Source: Mastigocoleus testarum BC008 (GTDB lineage: Bacteria; Cyanobacteriota; Cyanobacteriia; Cyanobacteriales; Nostocaceae). From it: a stretch of DNA of 52,409 bases. Numbering within the stretch: position 1 is the first letter of the stretch; each line of letters begins with the position of its first letter. Shown one piece after another: positions 35,104 to 43,564 of the stretch. A program made the position numbers and the translations under genes. The stretch lies in assembly GCF_001456025.1 (NCBI RefSeq), contig NZ_LMTZ01000129.1:195248-247656 (forward strand), written 5' to 3'. The notes under the pieces are model-generated. The model did not search any database and was not told where the DNA came from. It was given only the letters and a program-made list of their open reading frames with translations.

Positions 35104-37506
35104 ATGAGTTGTTGCCTAAATCCTAATTGTTCCCATCCTAATGACCCGATGAACGCTGACAGAAAATTTTGTCGTAATTGCGGGTCTAGTCTGCTTTTGA
35201 ATCAGCGCTATCGTATAACTAAACGTTTAGGAAAAGGAGGATTTAGTCGAACCTTTGAGGTCGAATATGAAAATTCTCATTATGTATTGAAGGTTTTAAA
35301 CTTATCTCCATTTACTGAAAAAGTAAGACAGAAGGTTGTTGACCTATTTAAAAGAGAAGCGAATGTATTGCAATTTCTAAATCATCCAGGAATACCAAAA
35401 ATACACGAAAATGGATATTTTGAATTAAAGTTTTCTAATTATCCAGAACCACTGTATTGCTTGGTGATGGAAAAAGTTGATGGTTTAAATTTACAAGAAT
35501 GGTTAGATCGTCAAGGAGAAAAGCCACTTCCATTTGAGGAAATCTACAAGTCATTCAAGCAACTAGTAGAAATTTTAGACCTGGTTCATGAGCGGGGATA
35601 TTTCCATCGGGATATTAAGCCAGCAAATATTATGCTAAGACCTGATGGTCAGTTAGTGCTAATTGATTTTGGTGCGGTAAGGGACTTAGCACAAACTTAT
35701 TTACAACATGACGACATTAGAAATGGTACCCAAATAGGTTCTCCAGGATATGCTCCCCAAGAACAAATTCATTATGGAGAAACCGTTGCACAATCGGATA
35801 TTTTTGCTTTAGGACGGACTTTTGTACATTTATTAACTAGACTTCATCCTTTAGATATTCCCATCGATAAAAATGGTAAATTAACTTGGCGAAATAAAGT
35901 TTTATTACCACCTAAAAATGAAGAGGGTGCAATTGATAAACTTCGTTGGTATAATTTCCAGAATTTATTAGACGCAACCATCGAAATCGATTGGCGTCGT
36001 CGACCTAAAGATACTAAAGTTCTTTTAAGACACCTGAATAAAAAATTAATTTTACATCTTATCCCTTATAAAGTAATAGCCATATTTTTATTATTAGGAA
36101 TTGGAATATCTACTGGTAATTGGTATTTAAATGGAGTAAATGGTTGTTCAAAGATTTCTTATAGAAACTTTCCCATTGGTGATGAAATAAGTTGTGGGGA
36201 AGAAATCTTAATCAGTAATTTTTGGAATAAAGAAAAAAAACAAGGTGTCGTAGCATTTGCAAAGGGTGATTATGTCAATGGTTCTCGTTTACTACAACTT
36301 TCATTGAATAAACAACGCGATCCAGAAACTTTAATTTATTTGAATAATGCTCGGGTTAAAGCACAAAAAATTAAAGCATACACCATTGCTGTGGTTGCAC
36401 CTATTAGTAATAACCAAGATAGTATTAATTCAAGTTTAGAAATTCTGCGAGGAGTAGCTCAAGCTCAAAATGAGTTCAATCAGAAATATAACAAACAAAA
36501 AATTGGTCTTAAAGTTCTAATTGCTAGCGATAATAATCGTCCTCGAATAGCTAGAAAAATTGCTAATTATCTAGTGCAAAAACGTGACATTTTAGCTGTT
36601 ATTGGTCATTTTACTAGTGACACAACAGTAAAAGCTATTGATATTTATCAACAGAATAAACTACTACTAATTTCGGCAACAGCAACCTCAGAAGATTTAT
36701 CAAAAAAGTGTTTAAATATTGAACTGAAAAATTGCTTCTTCCGTCGAATAGTTAGCAGCGATAGCATAACTGCTAAAACTTTAGCTAGTTATCTAATAAA
36801 TCAAGCTGATAAGCAAAAAGCAGCTGTCTTTTACAATAAAAATAGTAACTATAGTAAATCTTTACGAAACGTATTTAATATTGAATTTAATAATGGAGGA
36901 GGAGAAGTAGTTGAAGAGTTTAATTTATCCGATCCCCATTGGCATGCGGATTACGTAATTGCTCGAGCTAAGCGGAACAATGCTGATGCAATTGTATTAT
37001 TTCCTAATAGTGATGGTTTGGTTTCTAATAAAGCCCTTCAAGTTATTACAGCAGCAGAAAAGAAAATTTTGATTGTTGGTGGAGATGGTCTTTACCATTC
37101 CAACACTCTGAGAGTGGTCAGACAGAATGCATTGGGCTTAGTCGTAGCAATTCCTTGGCATCATAGTATCAATCCCAATGATGGGTTTTCTGTCAGTTCA
37201 GAAAAGATGTGGCGAGGAAAAGTTAGCTGGCGTACAGCAACATCATACGATGCAACTAATACTTTAATTGCTGCATTAAAAAAACTACCAATTTCAGCAA
37301 TAAGTGAAGATGTAGCCAGGGTTACCGCAAACCCAGATTTTAATAGTATTGGAACCACCGGCAAAATAACTTTTAATGCAAATGGCGAACGTTCCGCACA
37401 GCCGATAGGGGGCGATACCAAACAGCAAGATATCCATTTAGTTAAAGTTATCCGTAATACTGCTGGGTACTTAGAGTTTATGCCTTTGTTGGGGACTGGG
37501 GATTAG
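35104..37506 (+). CDS. Ser/Thr protein kinase fused to a periplasmic-binding-protein domain
   Basis: 800 aa. N-terminal zinc ribbon (Cys3/4, Cys9, Cys23, Cys26), then a Hanks-type kinase at about 33-310: glycine loop LGKGGFSRTFEV, catalytic HRD with Asp170, DFG with Asp188, and GYAPQEQ. A single transmembrane helix follows at about 325-343. Residues about 420-795 resemble type I periplasmic ligand-binding proteins of the branched-chain amino acid group (AVVAPISNNQDS, AVIGHFTSDTTVKAIDIY, TATSEDL, ADAIVLFPNSDG). It looks like a one-protein receptor: outer ligand binding, inner kinase. Kinase-LivJ fusions occur in filamentous cyanobacteria. Ligand unknown. Confidence 0.88.
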   Translation: MSCCLNPNCSHPNDPMNADRKFCRNCGSSLLLNQRYRITKRLGKGGFSRTFEVEYENSHYVLKVLNLSPFTEKVRQKVVDLFKREANVLQFLNHPGIPKIHENGYFELKFSNYPEPLYCLVMEKVDGLNLQEWLDRQGEKPLPFEEIYKSFKQLVEILDLVHERGYFHRDIKPANIMLRPDGQLVLIDFGAVRDLAQTYLQHDDIRNGTQIGSPGYAPQEQIHYGETVAQSDIFALGRTFVHLLTRLHPLDIPIDKNGKLTWRNKVLLPPKNEEGAIDKLRWYNFQNLLDATIEIDWRRRPKDTKVLLRHLNKKLILHLIPYKVIAIFLLLGIGISTGNWYLNGVNGCSKISYRNFPIGDEISCGEEILISNFWNKEKKQGVVAFAKGDYVNGSRLLQLSLNKQRDPETLIYLNNARVKAQKIKAYTIAVVAPISNNQDSINSSLEILRGVAQAQNEFNQKYNKQKIGLKVLIASDNNRPRIARKIANYLVQKRDILAVIGHFTSDTTVKAIDIYQQNKLLLISATATSEDLSKKCLNIELKNCFFRRIVSSDSITAKTLASYLINQADKQKAAVFYNKNSNYSKSLRNVFNIEFNNGGGEVVEEFNLSDPHWHADYVIARAKRNNADAIVLFPNSDGLVSNKALQVITAAEKKILIVGGDGLYHSNTLRVVRQNALGLVVAIPWHHSINPNDGFSVSSEKMWRGKVSWRTATSYDATNTLIAALKKLPISAISEDVARVTANPDFNSIGTTGKITFNANGERSAQPIGGDTKQQDIHLVKVIRNTAGYLEFMPLLGTGD

Positions 37507-37510
37507 GGGA

Positions 37511-37580
37511 TTGGCGTTAGCGGAAGCGTGGCGTTAGCCATAAGCACTGCGTGCCGCACGCCGCAAGCGGCATATGGTGA
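37511..37580. repeat. GC-rich dispersed repeat fragment
   Basis: GGCGTTAGCGGAAGCGTGGC, then GCCGCACGCCGCAAGCGGC, an intergenic palindromic repeat between the kinase gene and potC. Confidence 0.6.
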
Positions 37581-37630
37581 TTGGCGACTGGCGACTGGGG
37601 ATTAGAGACTGGGTATTGAGCAAAGATTCA

Positions 37631-37683
37631 TACTCATTACTTATTACTTATTACTTATTACTTATTACTCATTACTCATTACT
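37631..37683. repeat. Heptamer array (TTACTTA/TTACTCA) overlapping the 3' end of potC
   Basis: About eight units. On the minus strand they read TAATGAG, so the last residues of PotC (Ser-Asn-Glu) and its TAA stop (37672-37674) are encoded by array units. Confidence 0.85.
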
Positions 37684-38475
37684 CCTCACTTCCCCTGTAC
37701 TACGAATTAATTCAGCAATAAGTGCAGCGATCGCAGAAACTACAATTAATATTACGCTTAATGCATTAACATCGGGCTTTACGCCCATTCTGATTCGACT
37801 AAAGATTTCCATTGGTAAAGTATTGGAACCACCCCCAGCAGTAAAACTGGCAATAATAAAATCGTCCAAACTTAACACAAAAGCCAGCAAACAACCTGCA
37901 ATAATACCTGGCATCAATTGGGGTAATAACACTTTCATGAATGCTTGTACTGGGGTCGCACCCAAATCCAATGCAGCTTCTTCCAAATGGGGATCGATAT
38001 TATTGAGTCTGGAAGAAACGACAAGAGCAACGTAAGCGAGACAAAAGACCAAATGAGCAGCGATTATTGTCCATAAACTAGGAGTAATTGCAAAAGCTGC
38101 GAGAAAAACTAAAGTCGCTACAGCGATCGCAATATCGGGAATAATCAAAGGTAGGTAAGAAATACCCCGATAAAGGGATCTACCAGGAAAACGATAACGC
38201 GCTAAACCCACAGCCATTAAAGTACCAAAAATAGCTGCAATACCAACCGCAGTACAAGCAACAATTAAACTATTTTTCAGCGCCAATAAAATACTTTCAT
38301 CCTGAAATAAGTAACGGTACCATTTCAAGGTAAAGCCTTCCCACTTAGCACTGTAAGCAGACTGGTTAAAACTGTAGAAAGCTAATACCCCAATGGGGAG
38401 GTACATAAAAATAAATATTATCAGCGAGAAAACCGCCTGCCATGAGACATGTAAATAATTACGTTTTTTCAGCAC
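37672..38475 (-). CDS. potC: Spermidine/putrescine ABC transporter permease
   Basis: 267 aa; six membrane helices and the EAA loop (EAALDLGATPVQAFMKVLLPQLMPGI). 'YLPLIIPDIAIAVATLVF', 'SLDDFIIASFTAGGGSNTLPMEIFSRIR' are PotC hallmarks. The start is a GTG at 38475, with AGGAG 11 bases upstream. Immediately upstream another frame reads MTEYLDRSEARKC and stops on a TGA overlapping the GTG, as the tail of a preceding potB would. That frame is cut by TAA at about 38517. potA, potB and potD are not seen; the integrated element starts where they would be expected. Confidence 0.9.
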   Translation of the reverse strand: MLKKRNYLHVSWQAVFSLIIFIFMYLPIGVLAFYSFNQSAYSAKWEGFTLKWYRYLFQDESILLALKNSLIVACTAVGIAAIFGTLMAVGLARYRFPGRSLYRGISYLPLIIPDIAIAVATLVFLAAFAITPSLWTIIAAHLVFCLAYVALVVSSRLNNIDPHLEEAALDLGATPVQAFMKVLLPQLMPGIIAGCLLAFVLSLDDFIIASFTAGGGSNTLPMEIFSRIRMGVKPDVNALSVILIVVSAIAALIAELIRSTGEVRSNE

Positions 38476-38718
38476 TTTCGAGCTTCACTCCTATCTAAAT
38501 ACTCAGTCATTACTATTTAAGCTTGGAATTAGTTTAAATAAGCTGAAAATGTCGTATAAAGCACTACTGAGTAAATTACTCAGTAGATACTCAGTGGCTA
38601 AGTTAATTCTTATCCATTGTACCCAACACTCAAGATTTTTGGTTCTCTATATTTCATTTCCTAACTGTCAGGATGTTACGAAAAATTGAATTCACCTACC
38701 TGTATTTTGCTGTTATCT

Positions 38719-38780
38719 CTATATAGTAAAAATAATTCAATTATTTATTCAATTATTTTTTCAATTATTTTCTACATATA
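38719..38780. repeat. 60-bp AT-rich iterated module, copy A
   Basis: Reads CTATATAG, then AATAATTCAATTATT (15-bp dyad), then two more CAATTATT units at 12-bp spacing, ending TTTTCTACATATA. It is nearly identical to copy D at 50977. It lies outside the terminator of the leftward block. Confidence 0.85.
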
Positions 38781-38783
38781 ACA

Positions 38784-38807
38784 AAGGGAAGCCCTAAGAC
38801 TTCCCTT
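38784..38807 (-). terminator. Terminator of the leftward block
   Basis: Eight-bp perfect stem AAGGGAAG/CTTCCCTT with an 8-nt loop, 24 bp beyond the stop of the last leftward gene. Confidence 0.7.
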
Positions 38808-38830
38808 GAAACTAAGCTATGACTTGACTT

Positions 38831-39196
38831 TTAAGCTACTAGCTTAATTTGTGCTACAGAATCGTTTAATGCCTCTTTAGGCATGGAACATAAGTCCATG
38901 TCCCCATCTGGAGTTCTATCAAAGCCACACAAAACAAAATCACCATAAATGTGAGTATTCCAAGGTAATGTCGCTATCCAAGGTAATTGTGAAACAGCAC
39001 CACAATCATCAATCACTGCTGTAACTACTGGATTAATGAATCGACGATAAACACACTCAATATATGGACGCTCATTCTGTTTGCCAACCAATTGCTTTAA
39101 GTCATCTAATTGCAACCATTTATCACGTTTTAAGTACTCAATACTATTTTGAGTAATATGAGCAATATATAAATCAGAATGGTAAGTCATCTTCAT
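38831..39196 (-). CDS. Unknown element protein, 121 aa
   Basis: Not recognised. No signal peptide or membrane segment. Contains four cysteines and tryptophan-rich central strands (VSQLPWIATLPWNTHIYGDF). Last gene of the leftward block. It overlaps the preceding 83-aa gene by 23 bp. MTYHSDL, two codons in, is an alternative start. Confidence 0.6.
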   Translation of the reverse strand: MKMTYHSDLYIAHITQNSIEYLKRDKWLQLDDLKQLVGKQNERPYIECVYRRFINPVVTAVIDDCGAVSQLPWIATLPWNTHIYGDFVLCGFDRTPDGDMDLCSMPKEALNDSVAQIKLVA

Positions 39197-39425
39197 TAAT
39201 TACTTCGGTTGTTAGATTTTTTGCTTCACTGTTTAGCAATGATTCTAGTAGTTGCTTTAACGCGATTATCATTTTGCAACTATCTTCATTAAAGCCATCA
39301 AATTTATGCATTGAGCATAACTCTAAATATCTGCAAAGTAATTCAGCCTGTTCATAAGATAGAATCCAATTTACTTCTATCTTTCTACCCATCCCTCTGT
39401 TGTTAGTTTCCATCCTAGTTCCCAC
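39174..39425 (-). CDS. Unknown element protein, 83 aa
   Basis: Not recognised. Probably largely helical (SYEQAELLCRYLELCSMHKF; IALKQLLESLLNSEAKNL). It overlaps the ATPase gene by 49 bp; an internal Met at residue 5 would reduce the overlap. A small accessory factor translated together with the ATPase is a fair guess. Confidence 0.55.
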   Translation of the reverse strand: MGTRMETNNRGMGRKIEVNWILSYEQAELLCRYLELCSMHKFDGFNEDSCKMIIALKQLLESLLNSEAKNLTTEVINEDDLPF

Positions 39426-40612
39426 ATCAACGAATTAATATCTTTAGTTTTAGGACTAATATCTAATTGTCCAGTTTGCTGTAGAAAGTTCAATCTTTCC
39501 CTCAATTTTTGAGGCTGGATTATTGCTTTGATTGTTTGACTACCTGCTTTAATCGCTGCTTTATTTGCTTTAAGAATTATTCCTGCTTCTTCTTCAATGA
39601 ATAATTTTAAGTGACCCAAAGTAGCACTAGATTCGCTTAGGAAATGTTTATCAATGTATTCCCAGTACTGAGCAAAAAAGTCAATTGACTCTTGAACTTC
39701 CTTGAATGCACCAACGGTTAAACCAGTGCAAAGCAAGTCAATCATGATTGTCCATCTTTCACCCTTGATATTTTTAGGAACCTTGAAGGGTTTTTTGCCT
39801 TTGCGGGTAAGTAAGTTTCTCCAGAAAACATAATTCTGAACATTTTCTTTAGTGTTCCAAAAAATGTGAAATTTTTCATCGATACCATCCCAACTAATGG
39901 ATTGCAAGTCAATTTTGTCTAGGTTTAAATCAAGTCCGTCATATTCCTTTAATTCGTCATGGGAAAACTTATCGAAAGGTTTATGAGGAATTAATAGCAA
40001 TCTTCTATGGAGTTCAGAAAATTCTTGATTGATATGCAGTGGCTCAACTGAACTAATTATTTTGGGACAGAACACATGATAGTTTTTATTTTCCCCATGA
40101 CTATTAGCAATGCTAATTCTGTCTGTATTGCGGTTGTACCCAAATAGTAGTAACTGATAAATGCGTGGGTCACGTCTTAATGTTTCAGCATGAATGTTAT
40201 CCCAAGCAAGTAATGCGCCATCTTTTTCCATGTCTTTTGTAGCTCCATCCATCCACCTCATGGCGTCCAAGGCATTGCGAATACTTGCAAAAGTATCTGT
40301 AGGTGAGAATGTTTGACTAAAACCATGAAGGTAGTTAGCGAGCATTGAAAGAGTTGATTTACCGCTACCTTTATCACCCCAAGCGAACAATATAGGCGTA
40401 ATCATCGACCATTTACTAGGGAGTAGCATATATATAGATGCAACAGGAATAAGTATTTTCTTCTGTGGCAACCACACAGATTGCTCTAGAATACTAGCTA
40501 CATTCGCATAAATTGATTTGTCTTTCTCCCAATAATCAGTCCAGCTTTGAAGGTAAGTTGCATAAAATTCTTTTGGATCCAGGTAATGAGAAGTAGCAGT
40601 ACTTTCTGTCAT
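39377..40612 (-). CDS. P-loop ATPase, probable replicative helicase-type of the element
   Basis: 411 aa. Walker A GDKGSGKS at residues 79-86, preceded by a hydrophobic strand (ITPILFAW). Candidate Walker B LLAWDN (Asp137), sensor-like strand CPKIISSVE (183-191), and an Arg pair (204-205) suited to an arginine finger. The layout recalls SF3/DUF927/DUF3631-type helicase modules of phage and plasmid primases more than FtsK/HerA packaging ATPases, but neither is certain. The C-terminal 100 residues (KANKAAIKAG...LRERLNFLQQTGQL) look like a DNA-binding helical domain. It is the largest protein in the leftward block. Confidence 0.7.
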   Translation of the reverse strand: MTESTATSHYLDPKEFYATYLQSWTDYWEKDKSIYANVASILEQSVWLPQKKILIPVASIYMLLPSKWSMITPILFAWGDKGSGKSTLSMLANYLHGFSQTFSPTDTFASIRNALDAMRWMDGATKDMEKDGALLAWDNIHAETLRRDPRIYQLLLFGYNRNTDRISIANSHGENKNYHVFCPKIISSVEPLHINQEFSELHRRLLLIPHKPFDKFSHDELKEYDGLDLNLDKIDLQSISWDGIDEKFHIFWNTKENVQNYVFWRNLLTRKGKKPFKVPKNIKGERWTIMIDLLCTGLTVGAFKEVQESIDFFAQYWEYIDKHFLSESSATLGHLKLFIEEEAGIILKANKAAIKAGSQTIKAIIQPQKLRERLNFLQQTGQLDISPKTKDINSLMWELGWKLTTEGWVER

Positions 40613-41349
40613 TAATCACTCCCCATAATTTTGCAAACAACCGACCAAACTACACTAGATTTTTCTGCAATAGCAGCTTCACTTAAAACATCAGCTAAGT
40701 CACTTACATTCTCAATCTTTTTATCTGGGAATGCTTCAGATAAACATTGCTTTGCAAATTTAGTTCTATCATTTAATTTCTCTAGTTCACTTTGTCCCTT
40801 ACTTCCGTAGCTCTTACTTCCATAGCTTTTGGGTAAAGTTATTTCAGGTGGGTTGATTTTTTCTGGAGATTCACAAGGTGTAACCATCCAAAAACCAGTA
40901 TTTAAGGAATTGAGTACAACTTCAGGAATGTCTGTTCCATCAGCTTGCTTACCAAGTAAGATTAAATCTATTTGGTTGGTGTCAAACACATCGATTTGAC
41001 CTTGATATACCTTGCTTTCATCAAGTGTTGCAAGATTTTTGCATAATAGTTTTTCTACTCTAGATTGCTCTATTACTTTTTTCTCTTTAGTCTTCCAATC
41101 AGTTTTTTCGTAATTCTTTTTAGCTACCTTGAAGTAAATTTCTTGTGGCTCAAATTTCCAATCTTTACTGCTGCCTACTTTTATTACGCCTGTAGCACTT
41201 TTAGCATACCCAAATACATAGTAAAAATCATCATCTTGCTTAGTGCATAATTCTTGAAAATTAACCCCAAATTTAATTGAGGGGAAGTCGGACAATGAAA
41301 TATAGCTAAATTTCTCAGAAGCTTTTGTATCACTTAAATATGCAGGCAT
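40612..41349 (-). CDS. Unknown element protein, 245 aa
   Basis: ATG at 41349 (MPAYLSDTKASEKF) preferred over a GTG nine codons upstream. Not recognised. Residues 1-165 have alternating strands (FYYVFGYAKSATGVIKVGSS; KVYQGQIDVFDTNQIDLILLG). A repeated KSYGSKSYGSK linker follows, then a helical tail. The TAA overlaps the ATPase start (shared base 40612), so it is translationally coupled. A helicase-loading or single-strand-binding role is possible but unproven. Confidence 0.6.
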   Translation of the reverse strand: MPAYLSDTKASEKFSYISLSDFPSIKFGVNFQELCTKQDDDFYYVFGYAKSATGVIKVGSSKDWKFEPQEIYFKVAKKNYEKTDWKTKEKKVIEQSRVEKLLCKNLATLDESKVYQGQIDVFDTNQIDLILLGKQADGTDIPEVVLNSLNTGFWMVTPCESPEKINPPEITLPKSYGSKSYGSKGQSELEKLNDRTKFAKQCLSEAFPDKKIENVSDLADVLSEAAIAEKSSVVWSVVCKIMGSD

Positions 41350-41414
41350 CGTTTTTGATTGGATGAATAACAACACATAAGAGTGAGGATGTACTCACTC
41401 TTATTAAAAAAAAA

Positions 41415-41855
41415 TTAAACAATGTGAATTTCGACGTTTTTACCTTTCTGTACTTTGAGGCTGTTAATTGTGCTTAACAAGGTAGTCAAAGGTAACTCGC
41501 ATGCATCTTTCATTTTCAAGTCTGGAGCCATTGCAACAATAAAAAATGGGAATGGCATCTTATCTTTGCGATGCATGCAAAAAGTTTTTTTGTCAATTTC
41601 CTCAGGCGTCATTTTGTCATGAACAATATAAACACCTGATGCATTTACTTTGATGAACTCAGGTTCCTTTCTTGCTTTATCAGAATAACGTTCTGACAAG
41701 ACTTGCGATACAGCTCCATCAGATTTAATAATTTTAAACTTCCCTGATGATGTTACTTCACAGTAATACCATTCATCCATGAAGGCGTATTTGCTGAACT
41801 CTTTCCCTGTCTTACGTTGCTCTAGCTTGTCTTGTAAAGATACGCGGCCTGACAT
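41415..41855 (-). CDS. Unknown element protein, 146 aa
   Basis: ATG at 41855 (MSGRVSLQDKLEQRKTGKEF) with AGGAG eight bases before, the clearest ribosome binding site in the element. Not recognised. Short beta-rich core (YYCEVTSSGKFKIIKSDG) and a C-terminal amphipathic segment. Its initiation region follows the stop of the 155-aa gene upstream by 14 bp. Confidence 0.6.
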   Translation of the reverse strand: MSGRVSLQDKLEQRKTGKEFSKYAFMDEWYYCEVTSSGKFKIIKSDGAVSQVLSERYSDKARKEPEFIKVNASGVYIVHDKMTPEEIDKKTFCMHRKDKMPFPFFIVAMAPDLKMKDACELPLTTLLSTINSLKVQKGKNVEIHIV

Positions 41856-41869
41856 AATTTTACTCCTAA

Positions 41870-42337
41870 TCAAAATAAGCAAAGTGGGTTAAATTCGATT
41901 GCTCTAAAATGAGAGCTAGCCTCAAACTCAAGTAGCACTTGGTTAGCTTCAATGAAGCTAAAGCCTCTAATAGCTTTTTCCTGTACAGTCTTACCAACAA
42001 TTCCTGTAGTAAGAAAAATGTTTGAACCGTAGGAATACCAAGGGGTATCCATTTCTAGCTTTGCAGCTAAAGAGCCGCCCTTAAGAACTGCAAGTCTACC
42101 AATGTCTTTAACTTGGTAGTAAATCGGCTCACCTCCCACCATTTCCTGAACTATCCTTTCAGGAATGCTTGCAGTAGGGAAACTATAGGGCAATACCTCA
42201 ATGATTTTCTTTTCAATATTGAACCTCAAAAAATGTCGAGCAATTAAGCCTGACGGAGCGCTTTCGCAGTACTTAAGCATTGCTTCAGCCATTTCTTTAT
42301 GACTGTTACAAATCTGAATCTCCACTATATTAATCAT
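41870..42337 (-). CDS. Unknown element protein, 155 aa
   Basis: Not recognised. No membrane segment. Contains GGSLAAKLEMDTPWYSYGSNIFLTTGIVGKTVQEKAIRG, possibly a small ligand- or nucleic-acid-binding beta domain. It directly abuts the nuclease gene stop. Confidence 0.55.
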   Translation of the reverse strand: MINIVEIQICNSHKEMAEAMLKYCESAPSGLIARHFLRFNIEKKIIEVLPYSFPTASIPERIVQEMVGGEPIYYQVKDIGRLAVLKGGSLAAKLEMDTPWYSYGSNIFLTTGIVGKTVQEKAIRGFSFIEANQVLLEFEASSHFRAIEFNPLCLF

Positions 42338-42835
42338 TTAGTCTATTGCAACTATGCTGTCTAGATGAGTTCTTAAGTTATTGAGTGGCACTACTGAAAG
42401 ATTAGTATGTGGTATCTTCCAATCACCTTTGTCTGAAGTAAACAATAGCCGGTTAAATATTTGAGGGTGCTTATCTTGCACTCCTCTGAGGGTACGCCAG
42501 AATATTTCTTTTTCTGCATCTTTGAGCAACCATTGACCTTTGACTTCTATATATATAGGTATTGGAAACTCGAGACAGAAATCAATTTTCCAGGATATCT
42601 TAGGAAACGCTTTATTCTTAGGATAAATCTGGATTTCTTTCTGACGTCTTATTTCAACTTTGGGAAACCACACTTCAAGAAACTGAAAAGTTTTAAACTC
42701 TAGCACTGAATCCCAATGTTGTAGGCGACCACTAGCAAGCAAGTATGCTGGAATGTCTTTTTTGTTGGGGTAAGTTCTACTTGTAGCTGGGTCAATCCAG
42801 AAAGATTTTTTATTCTCTTTCCGCATATTCCTCAT
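42338..42835 (-). CDS. PD-(D/E)XK nuclease of the element
   Basis: 165 aa. The core SWKIDFCLEFPIPIYIEVKGQW provides Asp85, Glu97 and Lys99 of the D-x(n)-E-x-K active site, and the first half (TFQFLEVWFPKVEIRRQKEI) supplies the preceding helix-strand. Phage endonucleases such as DUF1064 or VRR-NUC-like junction resolvases have this size and order. It could resolve replication intermediates or cut DNA at packaging. MRNMRKENKKSF offers a second start at residue 4. It overlaps the 92-aa gene by 26 bp. Confidence 0.75.
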   Translation of the reverse strand: MRNMRKENKKSFWIDPATSRTYPNKKDIPAYLLASGRLQHWDSVLEFKTFQFLEVWFPKVEIRRQKEIQIYPKNKAFPKISWKIDFCLEFPIPIYIEVKGQWLLKDAEKEIFWRTLRGVQDKHPQIFNRLLFTSDKGDWKIPHTNLSVVPLNNLRTHLDSIVAID

Positions 42836-43088
42836 CCCAACATTCGCTGATTAGCTTTAAGAGTTCATCTTTAGTAATTGGGGTAAGCCCTTGTATTACA
42901 GCTTTACGTATTTTTAGTTTTACGTACGCTCTGTCATATGTCACTTCTACGGGTACCCTTTGCTTAAGACTTCCTATCATTGGGGTAGTACATTTTTTGA
43001 TATACCCTTTTGGAGTAAGCATTGAAGGATGCAGAGAGGTAACGTATTTGTTGCCGATTGTTTCTGTCCAGTGTATTCGTTCTGGCAT
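42810..43088 (-). CDS. Unknown element protein, 92 aa, first gene after module B
   Basis: Not recognised. Basic N-terminal half (PERIHWTETIGNKYVTSLHPSMLTPKGYIKKCTT), acidic C-terminus (DEEYAERE). AGAAGGG lies directly before the ATG, and module B ends 12 bp upstream, so this is probably the first cistron of the leftward replication operon. Confidence 0.55.
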   Translation of the reverse strand: MPERIHWTETIGNKYVTSLHPSMLTPKGYIKKCTTPMIGSLKQRVPVEVTYDRAYVKLKIRKAVIQGLTPITKDELLKLISECWDEEYAERE

Positions 43089-43100
43089 CCCTTCTCTATG

Positions 43101-43158
43101 TGTTGAAAATAATTCAAAAAATAATTCAAAAAATAATTGAATTATTTTTTATATATAG
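43101..43158 (-). promoter_or_regulatory. 60-bp AT-rich iterated module, copy B (inverted)
   Basis: On the minus strand it reads CTATATATA, AATAATTCAATTATT, two GAATTATT units at 12-bp steps, and TTTTCAACACATAG. Twelve bases on is the ATG of the 92-aa gene. It overlaps the last codon of the 87-aa gene. The position suits an operator-promoter for the leftward operon. Confidence 0.7.
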
Positions 43159-43405
43159 CCTCAGCCCTAGAGACCTTAGTTAAATCATCTTTTAGTTTTT
43201 GTAGCAACACAGCAGCCTCATAATGCTTACCTTGCACAAGTCTATTGTGTGCATTAAGTAAAACTTCAAATGAAACTATCATTCTTTCGCCTCTAGCAAA
43301 ACCATGTTTTGTAATCCTTAAATTATCTGCATCTTCTGCTAACGCAAAACTTAAGGTACCTAACTTTTTGTAGGTTTCAACCAGTTCTTTATAAATGTCA
43401 TTCAT
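43142..43405 (-). CDS. Unknown element protein, 87 aa
   Basis: Not recognised. Helical, no cysteine (MNDIYKELVETYKKLGTLSFALAEDADNLRITKHGFARG). A regulator or DNA-binding function would fit the size, and it lies between a strong promoter-like site and module B. No helix-turn-helix is certain. Confidence 0.5.
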   Translation of the reverse strand: MNDIYKELVETYKKLGTLSFALAEDADNLRITKHGFARGERMIVSFEVLLNAHNRLVQGKHYEAAVLLQKLKDDLTKVSRAEAIYKK

Positions 43406-43432
43406 CAGAGCAATAAAAAGTAGGAGTTCCGA

Positions 43433-43467
43433 ACGATTTCTATAGTGATGTAAAAAAAAATACAGTC
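43433..43467 (-). promoter_or_regulatory. Sigma-70-type promoter candidate
   Basis: On the minus strand, TTGACT at about -35 and TATAGA at about -10, 19 bp apart with a nine-T run between them. It is 28 bp upstream of the 87-aa gene. The best -35/-10 pair in the element. Confidence 0.5.
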
Positions 43468-43539
43468 AATTGTTATTAGTTTTTCTTAATCACTTTCTCG
43501 GAGATAAAATTTATTAGTAAGCAGTCAGCTGCATTTTTA

Positions 43540-43551
43540 CGTATATATACG
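43540..43551. promoter_or_regulatory. 12-bp palindrome CGTATATATACG
   Basis: Perfect dyad in the 159-bp gap between the 242-aa and 87-aa genes. It may be an operator or part of the end of the upstream transcript. Confidence 0.4.
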
Positions 43552-43564
43552 AATGACGACCTTT

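Noticed and set aside
39377..40612. Zot-like inovirus assembly ATPase
   Set aside because: There is no N-terminal P-loop followed by a membrane helix, and no small major-coat-like gene next to it; helicase-type motifs fit better.
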